NCBI GenBank assembly: GCA_007859835.1
Contig: SJPJ01000001.1
Span: forward strand, 4,330,513-4,394,512
Length of the DNA: 64,000 nt
Direction: 5' to 3'
Source: Novipirellula herctigrandis
GTDB lineage: Bacteria > Planctomycetota > Planctomycetia > Pirellulales > Pirellulaceae
Below are positions 54,454 through 64,000 of the stretch, piece by piece. Numbering within the stretch: position 1 is the stretch's first letter; each line of letters begins with the position of its first letter. Position numbers and translations under genes: made by a program. Below the pieces are notes generated by a model that saw nothing but the letters and a program-made list of their open reading frames with translations, did no database searches and was not told the DNA's origin.

Positions 54454-55158
54454 ATGTTGAAAGATCCGTTTTTTGAACCTTACGACCGTGAAGACATTGC
54501 CTATGGCGAGGAGCCGTCGGCTGCGCTCATTAGCTACCTGAATCAAGTCGATGGCAGCGGTCGGGCATTGGATTTGGGAGCGGGGGCAGGTCGCGATTCC
54601 ATCGCACTCGCCTTGGCTGGTTATCACGTTTTGTCGGTCGACCTGAGCAATCGCGGGCTCGAGCGGGTCCTTCAGCGAGCGGCCAGTGCCGGGGTACGTG
54701 ATCGTGTTGAGACGCATGAAGTGGATGTTCGTAATGTCGAAATGCCAGCGGATTCGTTTGATGCGATTGTGGCAACAACCGTGCTGGATCACATTTCGCC
54801 CGAAGATTCCAAGATTCTGTGGGATCGCATGACCGAGGCATTGACGGACAAGGGCGTGCTTTACGTGCAAGTTCATACGACCGAAGATCCTGGGAGCGAT
54901 CAACCACCCGGGGTTTTTAGCGACGCGCCGGTAAGCGAAACAGCGGGAGCGGTTATCAATTATTTTTCGCCGAACCAATTGGTTTCGTGGGCGTGTGAGC
55001 CAAAGAGTCGTTTGAGGGTATTGCGATACGAAGAGCGTTTGGAGTGGGATTACACACATGGACCTGAGCATTTGCATGGCAAAGCATCGCTGCTGGCCGT
55101 TCGGGCGGGTGCCTATCCACCCTGGTATGGACAGCCAGCGGCGTTTCCGAAGCGATAA
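54454..55158 (+). CDS. Class I SAM-dependent methyltransferase
   Basis: The 234-residue protein has motif I ALDLGAGAGRDSIALA near 39-52, motif II VLSVDLSN near 60, VDVRNVEMPADSFDAIVAT (motif post-I to II, near 90-108) and VLYVQVHT near 137. The order and DLGAGAGRDS resemble TehB/thiopurine-like small methyltransferases. The substrate is unknown. The tandem 20-bp repeat precedes it by 46 bp. Confidence 0.85.
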   Translation: MLKDPFFEPYDREDIAYGEEPSAALISYLNQVDGSGRALDLGAGAGRDSIALALAGYHVLSVDLSNRGLERVLQRAASAGVRDRVETHEVDVRNVEMPADSFDAIVATTVLDHISPEDSKILWDRMTEALTDKGVLYVQVHTTEDPGSDQPPGVFSDAPVSETAGAVINYFSPNQLVSWACEPKSRLRVLRYEERLEWDYTHGPEHLHGKASLLAVRAGAYPPWYGQPAAFPKR

Positions 55159-55465
55159 TGTCGCATTGCGTACAGGGAGTCGCCTTGCGTACAGAGGAAA
55201 TGCGTCAGAACACGTTCGTGTGACGTTGTGAAAGGCGTCAAAATGCCAGCCGGTTAGCGTTGATGCGAACCACGCTAGGCTTGAGGCTGTCGCATTCACT
55301 AGCAAACCTTGGGGCCAGAATGGAAAAAATCGTCCGAATCGCCGTGATTTGGTGCTCGTACGTCCGTTTTCGTCTTGCCTGATATCCCGGGATCGCTACA
55401 CTTTGCCCTTCCAAAGTTGGCCTTTGACGGACAGCCCTGTCAAGCGAGCCTCTTTTGGGTCGACC
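55159..55465. other. Region upstream of the tRNA cluster
   Basis: No gene is recognised. TTGACG at 55424-55429 could be a -35 element of the tRNA promoter, and GACAGCCCTGTC (55430-55441) is a perfect palindrome with a 2-bp centre, but no convincing -10 follows at 16-18 bp. Short frames in this region are shadows. Confidence 0.4.
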
Positions 55466-55538
55466 GCCAGCGTAGCTCAGTTGGCAGAGCAGCTGATTTG
55501 TAATCAGCCGGTCGTGGGTTCGAATCCCTCCGCTGGCT
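55466..55538 (+). tRNA. tRNA-Thr (anticodon TGT)
   Basis: A cloverleaf is readable: acceptor GCCAGCG/CGCTGGC, D arm with AGCTCAGTTGGCAGAGC, anticodon stem GCTGA/TCAGC around loop TTTGTAA, and T arm GTGGGTTCGAATCCC. The gene does not encode CCA. It is first in the order Thr-Tyr-Gly-Thr-tuf. Confidence 0.95.
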
Positions 55539-55685
55539 TTTGTCAGAAGCAAAAGGCCTACAAAACAAAACAACAACAGGAAAACCAAAACAGAAAACGA
55601 TTGCCCCCACTTGGCATATTCCATTGGGGGTTCGACAATGCGAGTTTGATGAGCCAAGATTAGGCTCGATCAAAACGAGAAATTC

Positions 55686-55767
55686 GGGGGTTTGTCCGAG
55701 TGGTTAAAGGAGACGGACTGTAAATCCGTTCGCTATGCGTACACAGGTTCGAATCCTGTAGCCCCCA
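55686..55767 (+). tRNA. tRNA-Tyr (anticodon GTA)
   Basis: Acceptor GGGGGTT/AGCCCCC (one G-T pair), anticodon loop CTGTAAA and a long variable arm (about 13 nt, CGCTATGCGTACA region) identify the type II tRNA for tyrosine. The T arm is CAGGTTCGAATCCTG. Confidence 0.95.
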
Positions 55768-55838
55768 CTTTGAAAAGGATGAAGGCGGAAGGATGAGAGG
55801 CAATCGCATCTTCATCCATGCATCTTCAACTTTTTCCC

Positions 55839-55909
55839 GCGGGTGTAGCTCAATGGTAGAGCAGCAGCCTTCCAAGCTGAATACGAGGGTTCGATTCCCT
55901 TCACCCGCT
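55839..55909 (+). tRNA. tRNA-Gly (anticodon TCC)
   Basis: Acceptor GCGGGTG/CACCCGC, anticodon stem GCAGC/GCTGA region around loop CTTCCAA, and T arm GAGGGTTCGATTCCCTT. It reads GGA/GGG. Confidence 0.94.
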
Positions 55910-55994
55910 TCTGAGTTAGGCTTTTGGACTGCAGGCTTTTCGGTTTCTAGGTTTACCTACGATCCTAAAAGCCAGCAGCCTACAGCCTAGCTTT

Positions 55995-56066
55995 GCTGCT
56001 GTAGCTCAGTGGTAGAGCGCCTCCTTGGTAAGGATGAGGTCATGGGTTCAAATCCCATCAGCAGCT
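55995..56066 (+). tRNA. tRNA-Thr (anticodon GGT)
   Basis: Acceptor GCTGCTG/CAGCAGC, anticodon loop TTGGTAA in stem CTCC/GGAT, and T arm ATGGGTTCAAATCCCAT. It reads ACC/ACT and lies last before tuf. Confidence 0.94.
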
Positions 56067-56488
56067 TTCGTCGAGAGCCGATCGCGACGCAGTAGAGAGG
56101 TTTGAGGGAAAAAAATGGCAATGAAACGCTGTTTTTTTCGTTTCGGCAATTGCAAGCGGCGATACTTTTCGCAACAACTACGGAAACTTTGTCGCACCGC
56201 GGCCACTTTTGGGTTGGTTTTGTTGGTGTGCCGGGTTTGCTGCTTTAGGTTGTAAAGCGACCGACGGCAAAAAAATGCCTTATGAACTGTAGGTATGACA
56301 CGTGCTCCGCGGTGGAGCACCGAAGATTTTCCATTTCGTTTCGATTTCTTTGTTGAACGAGTGGCCATGCGGCTGAAAAGTCGACGAGCAACCGTGGGTG
56401 TGAACGCGGTCGTCGGAATTCAGGCTGAGGACGGGCATGTTCGCCCCGAATCAGTTACGTGTTGGTCGAGTGTAGGTGATTTAGAACA
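56067..56488 (+). promoter_or_regulatory. 422-bp leader between the last tRNA and tuf, with hairpin
   Basis: The clearest element is a perfect 7-bp hairpin GTGCTCC-GCGGT-GGAGCAC at 56302-56320, followed by a T-rich stretch; it could terminate the tRNA transcript or act as a tuf leader. GGCA/TGCC flanking an A-run occurs near 56264-56277. No protein gene is supported, and no unique tuf promoter can be named. Confidence 0.4.
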
Positions 56489-57685
<1,197 letters not shown>

Positions 57686-57714
57686 AACCCGCTTTTGTGG
57701 AAAATCAAAAACTG

Positions 57715-57759
57715 ATGGCCAACGGGGTGTTTCTGCCTTCGTTGGCCATTGGCATTTTT
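57715..57759 (+). terminator. Intrinsic terminator of tuf
   Basis: ATGGCCAACG (57715-57724) pairs with CGTTGGCCAT (57740-57749), a perfect 10-bp stem, followed by five T at 57755-57759. It lies 30 bp beyond the tuf stop and separates it from tRNA-Trp. Confidence 0.8.
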
Positions 57760-57847
57760 GCGTGAATTCGTTAGGATTCCACGATTGGTGGCCGAATCAC
57801 TGAAGAATCAATCGCGGATGCTTCGGAAGATCGGCCCAAAATTACCT

Positions 57848-57920
57848 AGGGGTGTAGCTCAATTGGCAGAGCACTGGTTTCCAAAACCAGCGGTTGAGAG
57901 TTCAAGTCCCTCCGCCCCTG
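57848..57920 (+). tRNA. tRNA-Trp (anticodon CCA)
   Basis: Acceptor AGGGGTG/CGCCCCT, anticodon stem CTGGT/ACCAG around loop TTCCAAA, and T arm GAGAGTTCAAGTCCCTC. It sits between tuf and secE, a position kept in many bacterial lineages. Confidence 0.96.
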
Positions 57921-58039
57921 CTTTTCGTCATCAAGCGATCATTTTTATCAAACACGTCCTCTTAGTACGCATCGATTTTCAGCTAGCGAAGGATTCGCCA
58001 GCAATCGGTAACGCCAGGGATTATTTTTAGGAGCAAACG

Positions 58040-58483
58040 GTGTCACAAGACTTTGGCGGGACGAGAAACGTTCCATTGACCAGCGAATTGTTCCATACCT
58101 CGGTTTATAAGCCAAACCAAGGACGGATTGTTCGGCAAGTAACCTGCTTAGCCATTTGGGTGATTGTCGCCCTCGGTTGCTGGAGCCTATACGCCACCCT
58201 GCGCGGCTATTTTCCATCGACCTCCTACGCCGCTTCGGCAATCGCCGGTGCGTTAGCCGCAATCGGTGGTTGGATCGGCTATCGTTTAGTGAATTGGCCG
58301 CAATTCGCGGACTTTTTGATTGCGGTTGAAGCGGAGATGAACAAGGTCACGTGGCCGAGCAAGGATGAATTGATCCGAGCGTCGATCGTCGTGATCTTTA
58401 CGATCTTTTTCCTTGCGATCGCATTGTTCTCCTTCGACGTGATATGGCAATTCATATTCAACTTCATTGGTGTAACTAGCTAG
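58040..58483 (+). CDS. secE: Preprotein translocase subunit SecE
   Basis: The 147-residue protein has two N-terminal membrane helices (45-62, 68-90) and the conserved C-terminal SecE unit: an amphipathic helix with EMNKVTWPSKDELIRAS near 107-123 and the last membrane helix. It clamps SecY in the inner membrane. The three-helix form is longer than the single-helix SecE of many bacteria but like that of E. coli. The GTG start at 58040 follows AGGAG. nusG follows at 115 bp. Confidence 0.94.
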   Translation: MSQDFGGTRNVPLTSELFHTSVYKPNQGRIVRQVTCLAIWVIVALGCWSLYATLRGYFPSTSYAASAIAGALAAIGGWIGYRLVNWPQFADFLIAVEAEMNKVTWPSKDELIRASIVVIFTIFFLAIALFSFDVIWQFIFNFIGVTS

Positions 58484-58597
58484 CCGCATTGGCGGTATAA
58501 GTCTCGGTGGAAATCGAGGCGGTTCCTTCACCAAGCAACCTCGTTTTACCACTCTACCGGCAACCAAATACCGGCAACCAAACTTTCCGGCAAAATC

Positions 58598-59377
58598 GTG
58601 AACGACGCTGATCCCATTAAAGACGAAACCACCACGCCCGAAGACGCGCAGGAGCATCCTGTGTCGGACGAGTCAACTCCATCGGACGAGTCAACTCCAA
58701 CGGACGCCGATGTGGTAATGGAACCGCTCGCCGGAAGTGACGAGGACGACGATTCCTCTGCGCCGGCTCCGCCGCCGCCTGCGGCCAAGCCAAAAATTGC
58801 CAAGCCGAAAGTGGATGTGGCCGAAGAGGTCGAAGCAAAGATGGATTGGTACATCTTGAAGGTTGCTTTCAATCGCGAAGATTCGATTGCGGATGCACTT
58901 CGCAAACGAGTCAAAATGGAGGGCATGTCCGAGTTCTTTGGTGAGATTATCGTTCCGACAGAGGACGTTGCTACGTTCACTCGAGACGGAAAACGTCGCG
59001 TCACCAAGCGGAAGTTGCTTCCTGGATACATCATGGCAAACATGATTATCAATGACGATACATGGTTTCTGGTCCGTGAAACGGGCGGAATCAGTGACTT
59101 CACTGGCTCGGCAGGAAAACCGATGCCGATGGAACCGTCTGACATCGAACGGTTTGTTAACAAGCCAGAACTCGATGATGAAGACGAAGCACCGATCAAG
59201 ACCGCAATCCCGTTCAAAATCGGTGATCGAGTGCGAGTCAAGGAAGGCAATTTTGAGAACCAAGAAGGCGATGTCGATGCCGTCGACGAAGCCAATGGTC
59301 GCGTGACCGTGATTATCAATATCTTCGGACGAAGCGTTCCGATGGAATTGGATCATTGGCAAGTGGAACCGCTTTAA
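58598..59377 (+). CDS. nusG: Transcription factor NusG with acidic N-terminal extension
   Basis: The 259-residue protein has a normal NusG core from about residue 83: DWYILKVAFNRED, then RKLLPGYIMANM near 139 and a KOW domain (FKIGDRVRVKEGNFENQEG, near 206). About 80 residues precede the core and are rich in Asp, Glu, Pro and Ser, with a tandem DESTPS/DESTPT encoded by an 18-bp duplication. NusG binds RNA polymerase and Rho or ribosomal S10. The extension is probably disordered. The GTG start at 58598 is the only one that keeps the whole frame; a shorter start inside the extension cannot be excluded. Confidence 0.93.
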   Translation: MNDADPIKDETTTPEDAQEHPVSDESTPSDESTPTDADVVMEPLAGSDEDDDSSAPAPPPPAAKPKIAKPKVDVAEEVEAKMDWYILKVAFNREDSIADALRKRVKMEGMSEFFGEIIVPTEDVATFTRDGKRRVTKRKLLPGYIMANMIINDDTWFLVRETGGISDFTGSAGKPMPMEPSDIERFVNKPELDDEDEAPIKTAIPFKIGDRVRVKEGNFENQEGDVDAVDEANGRVTVIINIFGRSVPMELDHWQVEPL

Positions 59378-59452
59378 ACGGTGCTGAGTTTAGTACCAAT
59401 ATCCTTAGACAAACAACGATTCAATCAAACGTATAACTGAAGAAATAGAACG

Positions 59453-59878
59453 ATGGCAAAACAAGTAACTGGGGTCGCAAAATTTCAAGTCCCTGGCGGA
59501 CAAGCAACTCCCGCTCCTCCGGTTGGTACTTCGCTCGGTAAGTACGGCGTCAACCTCGGACAATTCGTCCAGGGGTTTAATGACCGGACCAAAGAATACA
59601 ACGGGACTCCGATCCCTGTGATTGTCACAATCTACAACGATCGTAGTTTTGAATTTGTGACCAAGAGCCCTCCTGCGGCTTCGCTTCTAAAGCAATCCGC
59701 TGGGATCGCTAAGGGAAGCGGTGTTCCGAATAAGGACAAGGTTGCCAAGGTGACTCGGGCTCAATGCGAAGAAATCGCCCAAAAGAAGATGGCAGATCTG
59801 AACGCCCGCGATATCGATCACGCCACCCGCATGATTGAAGGCACTGCCCGTAGTATGGGCATCGTGGTAGAAGGCTAA
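59453..59878 (+). CDS. rplK: 50S ribosomal protein L11
   Basis: The 141-residue protein has the L11 N-terminal [21 protein letters not shown], linker and C-terminal rRNA-binding domain ([19 protein letters not shown]). It forms the GTPase-associated centre with 23S rRNA. In most bacteria rplA follows immediately, but here a hairpin and a convergent, unrelated gene follow, so rplA is not in the window. Confidence 0.98.
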   Translation: MAKQVTGVAKFQVPGGQATPAPPVGTSLGKYGVNLGQFVQGFNDRTKEYNGTPIPVIVTIYNDRSFEFVTKSPPAASLLKQSAGIAKGSGVPNKDKVAKVTRAQCEEIAQKKMADLNARDIDHATRMIEGTARSMGIVVEG

Positions 59879-59959
59879 GGCGCGTTAGACACGCCACCTT
59901 ATCAACATCAACGAGTTTGCCCTTTAGAGTGTGGCAAAGCACGCAGCGATTGCTTTGCC
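59876..59959. terminator. Two hairpins after rplK
   Basis: The first stem begins at the rplK stop (TAAGGCG paired with CGCC/CCTTA, 59876-59901). The second is a perfect 9-bp stem GGCAAAGCA/TGCTTTGCC (59933-59941, 59951-59959). No long T-tract follows in either direction, but together they likely end rplK and the convergent nucleoside hydrolase transcripts. Confidence 0.5.
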
Positions 59960-59969
59960 GTTGACTCAG

Positions 59970-61049
59970 CTAAAGGTTGGACGTGAGTCGCTCCGTGATG
60001 TGGTCTTTGTACTTATCGAGGTTTTTCCACCTCATCGCACAACGAACGTCGTGACCGTCGACCTCATTGATCAAGGTCACTCCCGTATCGTTGATCGATA
60101 GCGACAGTGTTTCCATTTCCATAAAGTCTTCTGAATACGCCATCGTCACAGCGACCAGGTCAAACAGGGTCGTGCTCTTGGTCGTTGGGTTCGGCTTGGC
60201 ATTTAGCCATCGAACACGTGTCAACCAGGCGCGGTAGTTTGCCATTAGTTCCTTGATCCCACGCGCCGGGCTGTTGTAGATCGTCCTGTAGCGGTCACCA
60301 TCAAGGTTTACGATCCCGCAAGTATCAAGCGGTGTGATCGAACATTCCCAGTCGGCCGCAAACGTGTCGCGCAAAGGCTCGATGCCATTCCTTACATTCG
60401 CCTCGGGGACCACCGGCAAGTGTCCGCCGTAGCCAACGTGGATTGCACCATGCATTCCGACGAATCGAGCGTTCTTGCAGATCGACGGATCACGACGTAG
60501 TGCTTCGGAAATGTTGGGTACGGCTCCAACGCAAATCAGTGTTACCGGTACCGGTGACGTTTTGATGGTTCGGATAATCGCATCTGCGGCATCTTCGGAT
60601 ATCGGTCCCTCGTACGAGGAGTAATGATAATCGCCTACCCAATCCTGTTGATTGCCCTTGCCGTCGCGACGGCCTACGGAAATTGCAAGCGGGACATCTT
60701 GGCGACCTACTTCGGTTAGAAACTTGGCGGCTAGTGAGGTTCGGTAGTCGCCCAGTCTGGCGTCGGTCGCAAGTAGCTTTAGGTCCAATTCAGGGCACTT
60801 AAGTAGATAAAGAAGTGCCCATGTATCATCAATGTCACCGCCGATATCAGTGTCGAAAATGACGGGAATCTTGCCGGCCGATTTGATCAACGCAAACGTG
60901 TCCCTGTGAGTGGGAACCGAAGACTTCCCAGTTGTTTTTGATGAAGCGTTTTGGGCACAGCAAGTACTATTTGAATGAAACGAGGATGTGATCGCGGAGG
61001 CAAAAGAGGCCGTTGAGCCGAGATTGAATTGACGACGTGAGAGTTTCAT
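59970..61049 (-). CDS. Nucleoside hydrolase-like protein with twin-arginine-like signal
   Basis: The 359-residue protein starts MKLSRRQFNLG, a twin-arginine-type motif, then a Ser/Ala-rich hydrophobic stretch, suggesting folded export by Tat. The IUNH calcium motif is VIFDTDIGGDIDDTWALLYL near 66-85. GAVPNISEALRRDPSI and the C-terminal region follow the family order. It is likely to hydrolyse nucleosides or a related glycoside outside the cytoplasm. It is a distant paralogue of 36861-37940. It faces rplK tail to tail. Confidence 0.87.
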   Translation of the reverse strand: MKLSRRQFNLGSTASFASAITSSFHSNSTCCAQNASSKTTGKSSVPTHRDTFALIKSAGKIPVIFDTDIGGDIDDTWALLYLLKCPELDLKLLATDARLGDYRTSLAAKFLTEVGRQDVPLAISVGRRDGKGNQQDWVGDYHYSSYEGPISEDAADAIIRTIKTSPVPVTLICVGAVPNISEALRRDPSICKNARFVGMHGAIHVGYGGHLPVVPEANVRNGIEPLRDTFAADWECSITPLDTCGIVNLDGDRYRTIYNSPARGIKELMANYRAWLTRVRWLNAKPNPTTKSTTLFDLVAVTMAYSEDFMEMETLSLSINDTGVTLINEVDGHDVRCAMRWKNLDKYKDHITERLTSNL

Positions 61050-61409
61050 GGTGGGAGCCCTGAAGCGTTAGGGACAAAGGGTGAGGAGCTTCTATTTTAC
61101 CGGTTCGGATCTGACGGTGTTGCGGCCAGGCAAACGACCGCGCAGCAACCGATAGGACCAGAAGAGGGGGGGGGGCAATTATGGCGTTTCGGCTGGATCC
61201 ATGGAGCTTCGTTTAGTTGGTGCGACAGGATCCGTCTGGGATCGCGGCGCCGAAGCACAGTTCCCAGCCTACAATGGGGCCAGCCTATGTGGGGGGGCCC
61301 TGACTGCAATGGGTCGCACGACAATGTGAAGAAAAGCGGGAGCTTGGCCTTGGTCGCATCCAAGCGGGTTCACGTCCCCGCTCTGGCAAGACACCGGCGG
61401 ATTTTTCGC
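61050..61409. other. 360-bp region between accC and the nucleoside hydrolase, no gene
   Basis: It contains a run of ten G (61166-61175) and one of seven G near 61291. No RNA gene, repeat family or coding frame is supported. The promoter of the minus-strand nucleoside hydrolase should be in it. Confidence 0.5.
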
Positions 61410-62753
61410 CTAATCTACAAATTCGCGTTCGACGAATTTTGTATCGTGAAGGCCATCGACGAATTCGGGGTGCTGAAGCACTTTGTCATGGAACGCAGCG
61501 GTGGTCGAAATCCCTTCGACCTGTAATTCATGAAGAGCTCGTCGCATCGTCGCGATTGCTTCTTCACGCGTGGGGCGATGAACGATCAATTTTCCGATCA
61601 TCGAATCGTAATAGGCTGGCACGGTGTACCCAGCATAGACATGGGAATCGAATCTGACCCCCAATCCGCCTGGGATGAAGATGCTTTGAATCTTACCGGG
61701 ATTCGGCTGGAAATTCTTCTCAGGGTTTTCTGCGTTGATGCGGCATTCGATCGAAACGCCGCGGCACTCGATTTCGTCTTGCGAGAACGACAGCTTCTCG
61801 CCTGAAGCGACCCGGATTTGTTCTTTGATCAAATCGATTCCGGTGATCATTTCACTGACCGGATGCTCGACTTGGATGCGCGCATTGACTTCGATGAAGT
61901 AGAAATTGTTTTCGGCATCAACGATGAATTCGACCGTTGCTGCGTTGGAGTATTCAGCGCCTCGGATCATTCGGACTGCCGCTTCGCAAATCGCTGCTCG
62001 GCGGTGTTCAGGCAAGCTTGGGCTTGGGGCTTCTTCGATTAGTTTTTGGTGTCGCCGTTGGACGCTGCAATCCCGTTCGAACAGGTGGCATACGTTGCCG
62101 TGCGTATCGGCGATAACTTGGACTTCGATATGTCGTGGTGATCCGACGTAGCGCTCGATGTAGCAACCGCCGTTACCGAAAGCGGCTTCGGCTTCGGTGC
62201 GAGCTTGGCTAAACGCGGTCGCTAGCGTTTCTTCGCTTTCGGCGACTCGCATCCCTTTACCACCACCGCCTGCGGTCGCTTTGATCAAGACGGGGTAGCC
62301 GACTTTGGCGGCTGCCGCGATCGCGTCCTCGTTGCTTTCGACTAGCCCTTCGCTACCGGGAACGACGGGGACATCGTTGGCAATCGCCATTTTGCGAGCG
62401 GTATTCTTATCACCCAGCTTTTCCATTGCTTGAGGACTCGGCCCGATAAACTCAAAGCCGCTCGCTCGGCAAACTTCATTGAAGTGTGCATTTTCGGCGA
62501 GAAAACCGTACCCGGGGTGGATCGCATCAACGCCAGCGACTTCGGCTGCTGCGATGATTTGATCAATTTTGAGGTAGCTTTCGTTGCTTCGTGGTTTACC
62601 GATACAGTAAGCTTCGTCGGCGAGTCGTACGTGCATCGAATCCGCGTCCGCCTGGCTGTAGACAGCGACAGACCTGATGCCCATTTCACGACATGCTCGG
62701 ATAATTCGCAATGCGATTTCGCCACGGTTGGCGATCAGAAGTTTTTTGATCAC
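61410..62753 (-). CDS. accC: Acetyl-CoA carboxylase biotin carboxylase subunit
   Basis: The 447-residue protein has the biotin-carboxylase start [17 protein letters not shown], the ATP-grasp lid [12 protein letters not shown] near 160, [19 protein letters not shown] near 232 and [20 protein letters not shown] near 285. It carboxylates biotin on AccB using ATP and bicarbonate, the first step of fatty acid synthesis. The GTG at 62753 is preferred to the TTG at 62780 because it gives the normal N-terminus and length (family about 449) and does not overlap accB. Confidence 0.95.
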   Translation of the reverse strand: MIKKLLIANRGEIALRIIRACREMGIRSVAVYSQADADSMHVRLADEAYCIGKPRSNESYLKIDQIIAAAEVAGVDAIHPGYGFLAENAHFNEVCRASGFEFIGPSPQAMEKLGDKNTARKMAIANDVPVVPGSEGLVESNEDAIAAAAKVGYPVLIKATAGGGGKGMRVAESEETLATAFSQARTEAEAAFGNGGCYIERYVGSPRHIEVQVIADTHGNVCHLFERDCSVQRRHQKLIEEAPSPSLPEHRRAAICEAAVRMIRGAEYSNAATVEFIVDAENNFYFIEVNARIQVEHPVSEMITGIDLIKEQIRVASGEKLSFSQDEIECRGVSIECRINAENPEKNFQPNPGKIQSIFIPGGLGVRFDSHVYAGYTVPAYYDSMIGKLIVHRPTREEAIATMRRALHELQVEGISTTAAFHDKVLQHPEFVDGLHDTKFVEREFVD

Positions 62754-62763
62754 TGGATGTTGG

Positions 62764-63267
62764 CTACGCGTTGGGGTCAATGCGGAACATGGGTTTGCCG
62801 AAGTCGACCGGTTGTTGATCGTTGACGAGAATTTCTACAACCGTGCCGCTGCATTCGGCCGGGATTTCGTTGAATACCTTCATCGCTTCGACGATGCAAA
62901 CGATCGTGTCTTGGTTAACGCGTTGGCCTACTTTCACGAACGGCTCGGATTCGGGTGTCGCTTTGGAATAGAAGGTACCCACCATCGGCGCGTTGATCGT
63001 GATCGTACCGGCATGCATATCCTCCGGCGGTGCTGCGGGGGTAGCGGTAGCCGGTGGGGCCGCGGGCGTCGGTGCCGCGTAACTTGCGGCCGGAGCGCCT
63101 CGGTTGAGTTTGATTTTTTCGTCGCCTTGTTGGAGATCCACCTCCGACAATTCGTGTTCTTCCATTAACTCGATAATCGTCCGTAGCCGTTCAATGTCGA
63201 ACACGTTCTGGCTCGGCTTTCCGCCTTTACTCATATTTGATTCACCGTCAGAAAGATTGACGTTCAT
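62764..63267 (-). CDS. accB: Biotin carboxyl carrier protein of acetyl-CoA carboxylase
   Basis: The 167-residue protein has an N-terminal helix region ([21 protein letters not shown]), an Ala/Pro linker (60-85) and a C-terminal biotinyl domain with APMVGTFY, then [11 protein letters not shown]. The Lys in EAMK is biotinylated. It carries carboxybiotin from AccC to the carboxyltransferase. accC begins 10 bp beyond its stop, so the two form an operon. An internal ATG 12 codons in is an alternative start. Confidence 0.95.
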   Translation of the reverse strand: MNVNLSDGESNMSKGGKPSQNVFDIERLRTIIELMEEHELSEVDLQQGDEKIKLNRGAPAASYAAPTPAAPPATATPAAPPEDMHAGTITINAPMVGTFYSKATPESEPFVKVGQRVNQDTIVCIVEAMKVFNEIPAECSGTVVEILVNDQQPVDFGKPMFRIDPNA

Positions 63268-63434
63268 GGTTAAAAAGGGTGACTTTGGGTTTAAAAAGTG
63301 GGGCTTACCCTTGGTTGATCGCGGTTGCAGTTGCGGAAAAAAGGCTAAATGGGCCCTTTGCCCTCCATTGATCCGCCGGTGAAAGAGAGGTGCATACCCC
63401 GCTTAAACCCATAAATCTTACGCGAATGCAAGTT

Positions 63435-64000
63435 TTACAGCACTAGTCGACAATCATCGAGACCCTTTGGCAAGCCGCTGAGGACTTCACAGCCGGATTC
63501 GGTCACCAAAATATCGTCTTCGATGCGAATTCCGAATTCGTCTTTCAAATAGACTCCCGGTTCGACGGTAATGATCATTCCTGGGGTTAATGTTTGTTCA
63601 CAGCTGGCGGACATGCGAGGCGATTCATGGATTTGGAGGCCAATTCCATGTCCAAGCCCATGATTGAACAGGTGGCCGTAACCCGATTTTCCCAAGCTTT
63701 CTCGGGCAATTCGGTCGATCTCCTTCCCGTGAGCTCCCGGTTTCATCGCTTCGATGGCCGCCAATTGAGCTTCAAGTACGGCCTGATAAGCTCGCTTGAA
63801 AGTGTCTGAAATAGGGCCAATGGTCATTGTTCGTGTCAAATCGCTGGCGTACCCCTCAAAGTTGGCTCCCCAATCGATCAGGACGGTCCCTGAGGCGGGG
63901 AAAAAAACTTCTGCTGGATGGTAGTGCGGCAATGCACCGGCAGCGTCAAACGCCACGATAGGCTTGAAACTTGCCGCATCGGCACCGAGAAATCGCATTT
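63435..64000 (-). CDS. M24 metallopeptidase (Xaa-Pro aminopeptidase type), 3' part
   Basis: The visible 187 residues are the C-terminal catalytic part of a creatinase-fold peptidase. Metal-binding residues are the Asp pair in IDWGANFEGYASDLTRT, His in FNHGLGHGIGLQIHESP, and Glu in ITVEPGVYL and IRIEDDILV. The gene starts beyond the right edge. M24B enzymes remove N-terminal residues before proline. The gene upstream of accB-accC with a 167-bp gap is a common order (pepQ-accB-accC). Symbol not assigned because the N-terminal part is unseen. Confidence 0.9.
   Translation of the reverse strand, partial: MRFLGADAASFKPIVAFDAAGALPHYHPAEVFFPASGTVLIDWGANFEGYASDLTRTMTIGPISDTFKRAYQAVLEAQLAAIEAMKPGAHGKEIDRIARESLGKSGYGHLFNHGLGHGIGLQIHESPRMSASCEQTLTPGMIITVEPGVYLKDEFGIRIEDDILVTESGCEVLSGLPKGLDDCRLVL

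Noticed and set aside
56115-56260. Small ORF in the tuf leader (rpmG-like)
   Set aside because: The frame starting at ATG 56115 encodes a Phe/Arg/Leu-rich peptide with no ribosomal-protein L33 features.
61160-61180. G10 run as a phase-variation tract
   Set aside because: It lies in noncoding DNA with no gene frame or promoter spacing that its length would switch.

Overview
The window is a piece of a planctomycete chromosome, most likely Pirellulaceae (Rhodopirellula and relatives). The evidence is a BBP7-type outer-membrane protein, a DUF1559 protein, sulfatase, PEP-CTERM and LTD/CotH surface proteins, bifunctional AroDE, an unusually large signal peptidase I, and moderate GC with many GTG/TTG starts lacking clear Shine-Dalgarno sites. 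No species name can be given from sequence alone.

Layout. 1-8.2 kb: edge of a PolB-like exonuclease, PepT, Mrp, an aldo/keto reductase, BBP7 (with a textbook terminator), a short SecA paralogue and a gamma-carbonic-anhydrase-like protein. 8.2-11.5 kb: a decaying sulfatase gene (in-frame TAA, CTG where ATG is expected) next to a complete insertion sequence with 18-bp inverted repeats and a 6-bp target duplication. 11.7-21.3 kb: HEVTH protease-like protein, a 32-residue basic protein, a FabZ-type dehydratase, a 16-bp tandem repeat, a structured leader, a ~2,100-residue LTD/CotH surface protein and a PEP-CTERM protein. 21.3-32.6 kb: class II photolyase, MscS-superfamily channel, prepilin-peptidase-like protein ending in an 18-bp tandem repeat, GNAT, AroDE, PQQ-type propeller, HemW-like radical SAM. 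32.6-38 kb: DUF1559 protein, what looks like a deleted poly-gamma-glutamate operon (PgsB joined to PgsW, no PgsC), a membrane protein and a nucleoside hydrolase. 38-50.4 kb: MoxR, HflX, SDR, FtsK, twin metallophosphoesterases, TsaB, LptB and LepB. 50.7-55.2 kb: TPR protein, Fur-family regulator divergent from a ZIP transporter with shared operator/promoter sequences, and a methyltransferase. 55.4-59.9 kb: translation and secretion cluster tRNA-Thr/Tyr/Gly/Thr-tuf-tRNA-Trp-secE-nusG-rplK, stopping abruptly after rplK. 60-64 kb: a second nucleoside hydrolase, accC-accB and an M24 peptidase cut by the window edge.

Most genes are housekeeping. The accessory signals are concentrated at 8.2-14.4 kb, 27.6-27.8 kb, 33-35.7 kb and 45.6 kb, where IS insertion, short tandem repeats and deletions have altered gene ends. 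The best candidates for follow-up are the Fur/ZIP divergent control region, the pgs relic, the ribosome-site-sequestering stem in the IS leader, the structured leader before the giant surface protein, and the large extra domain in signal peptidase I.
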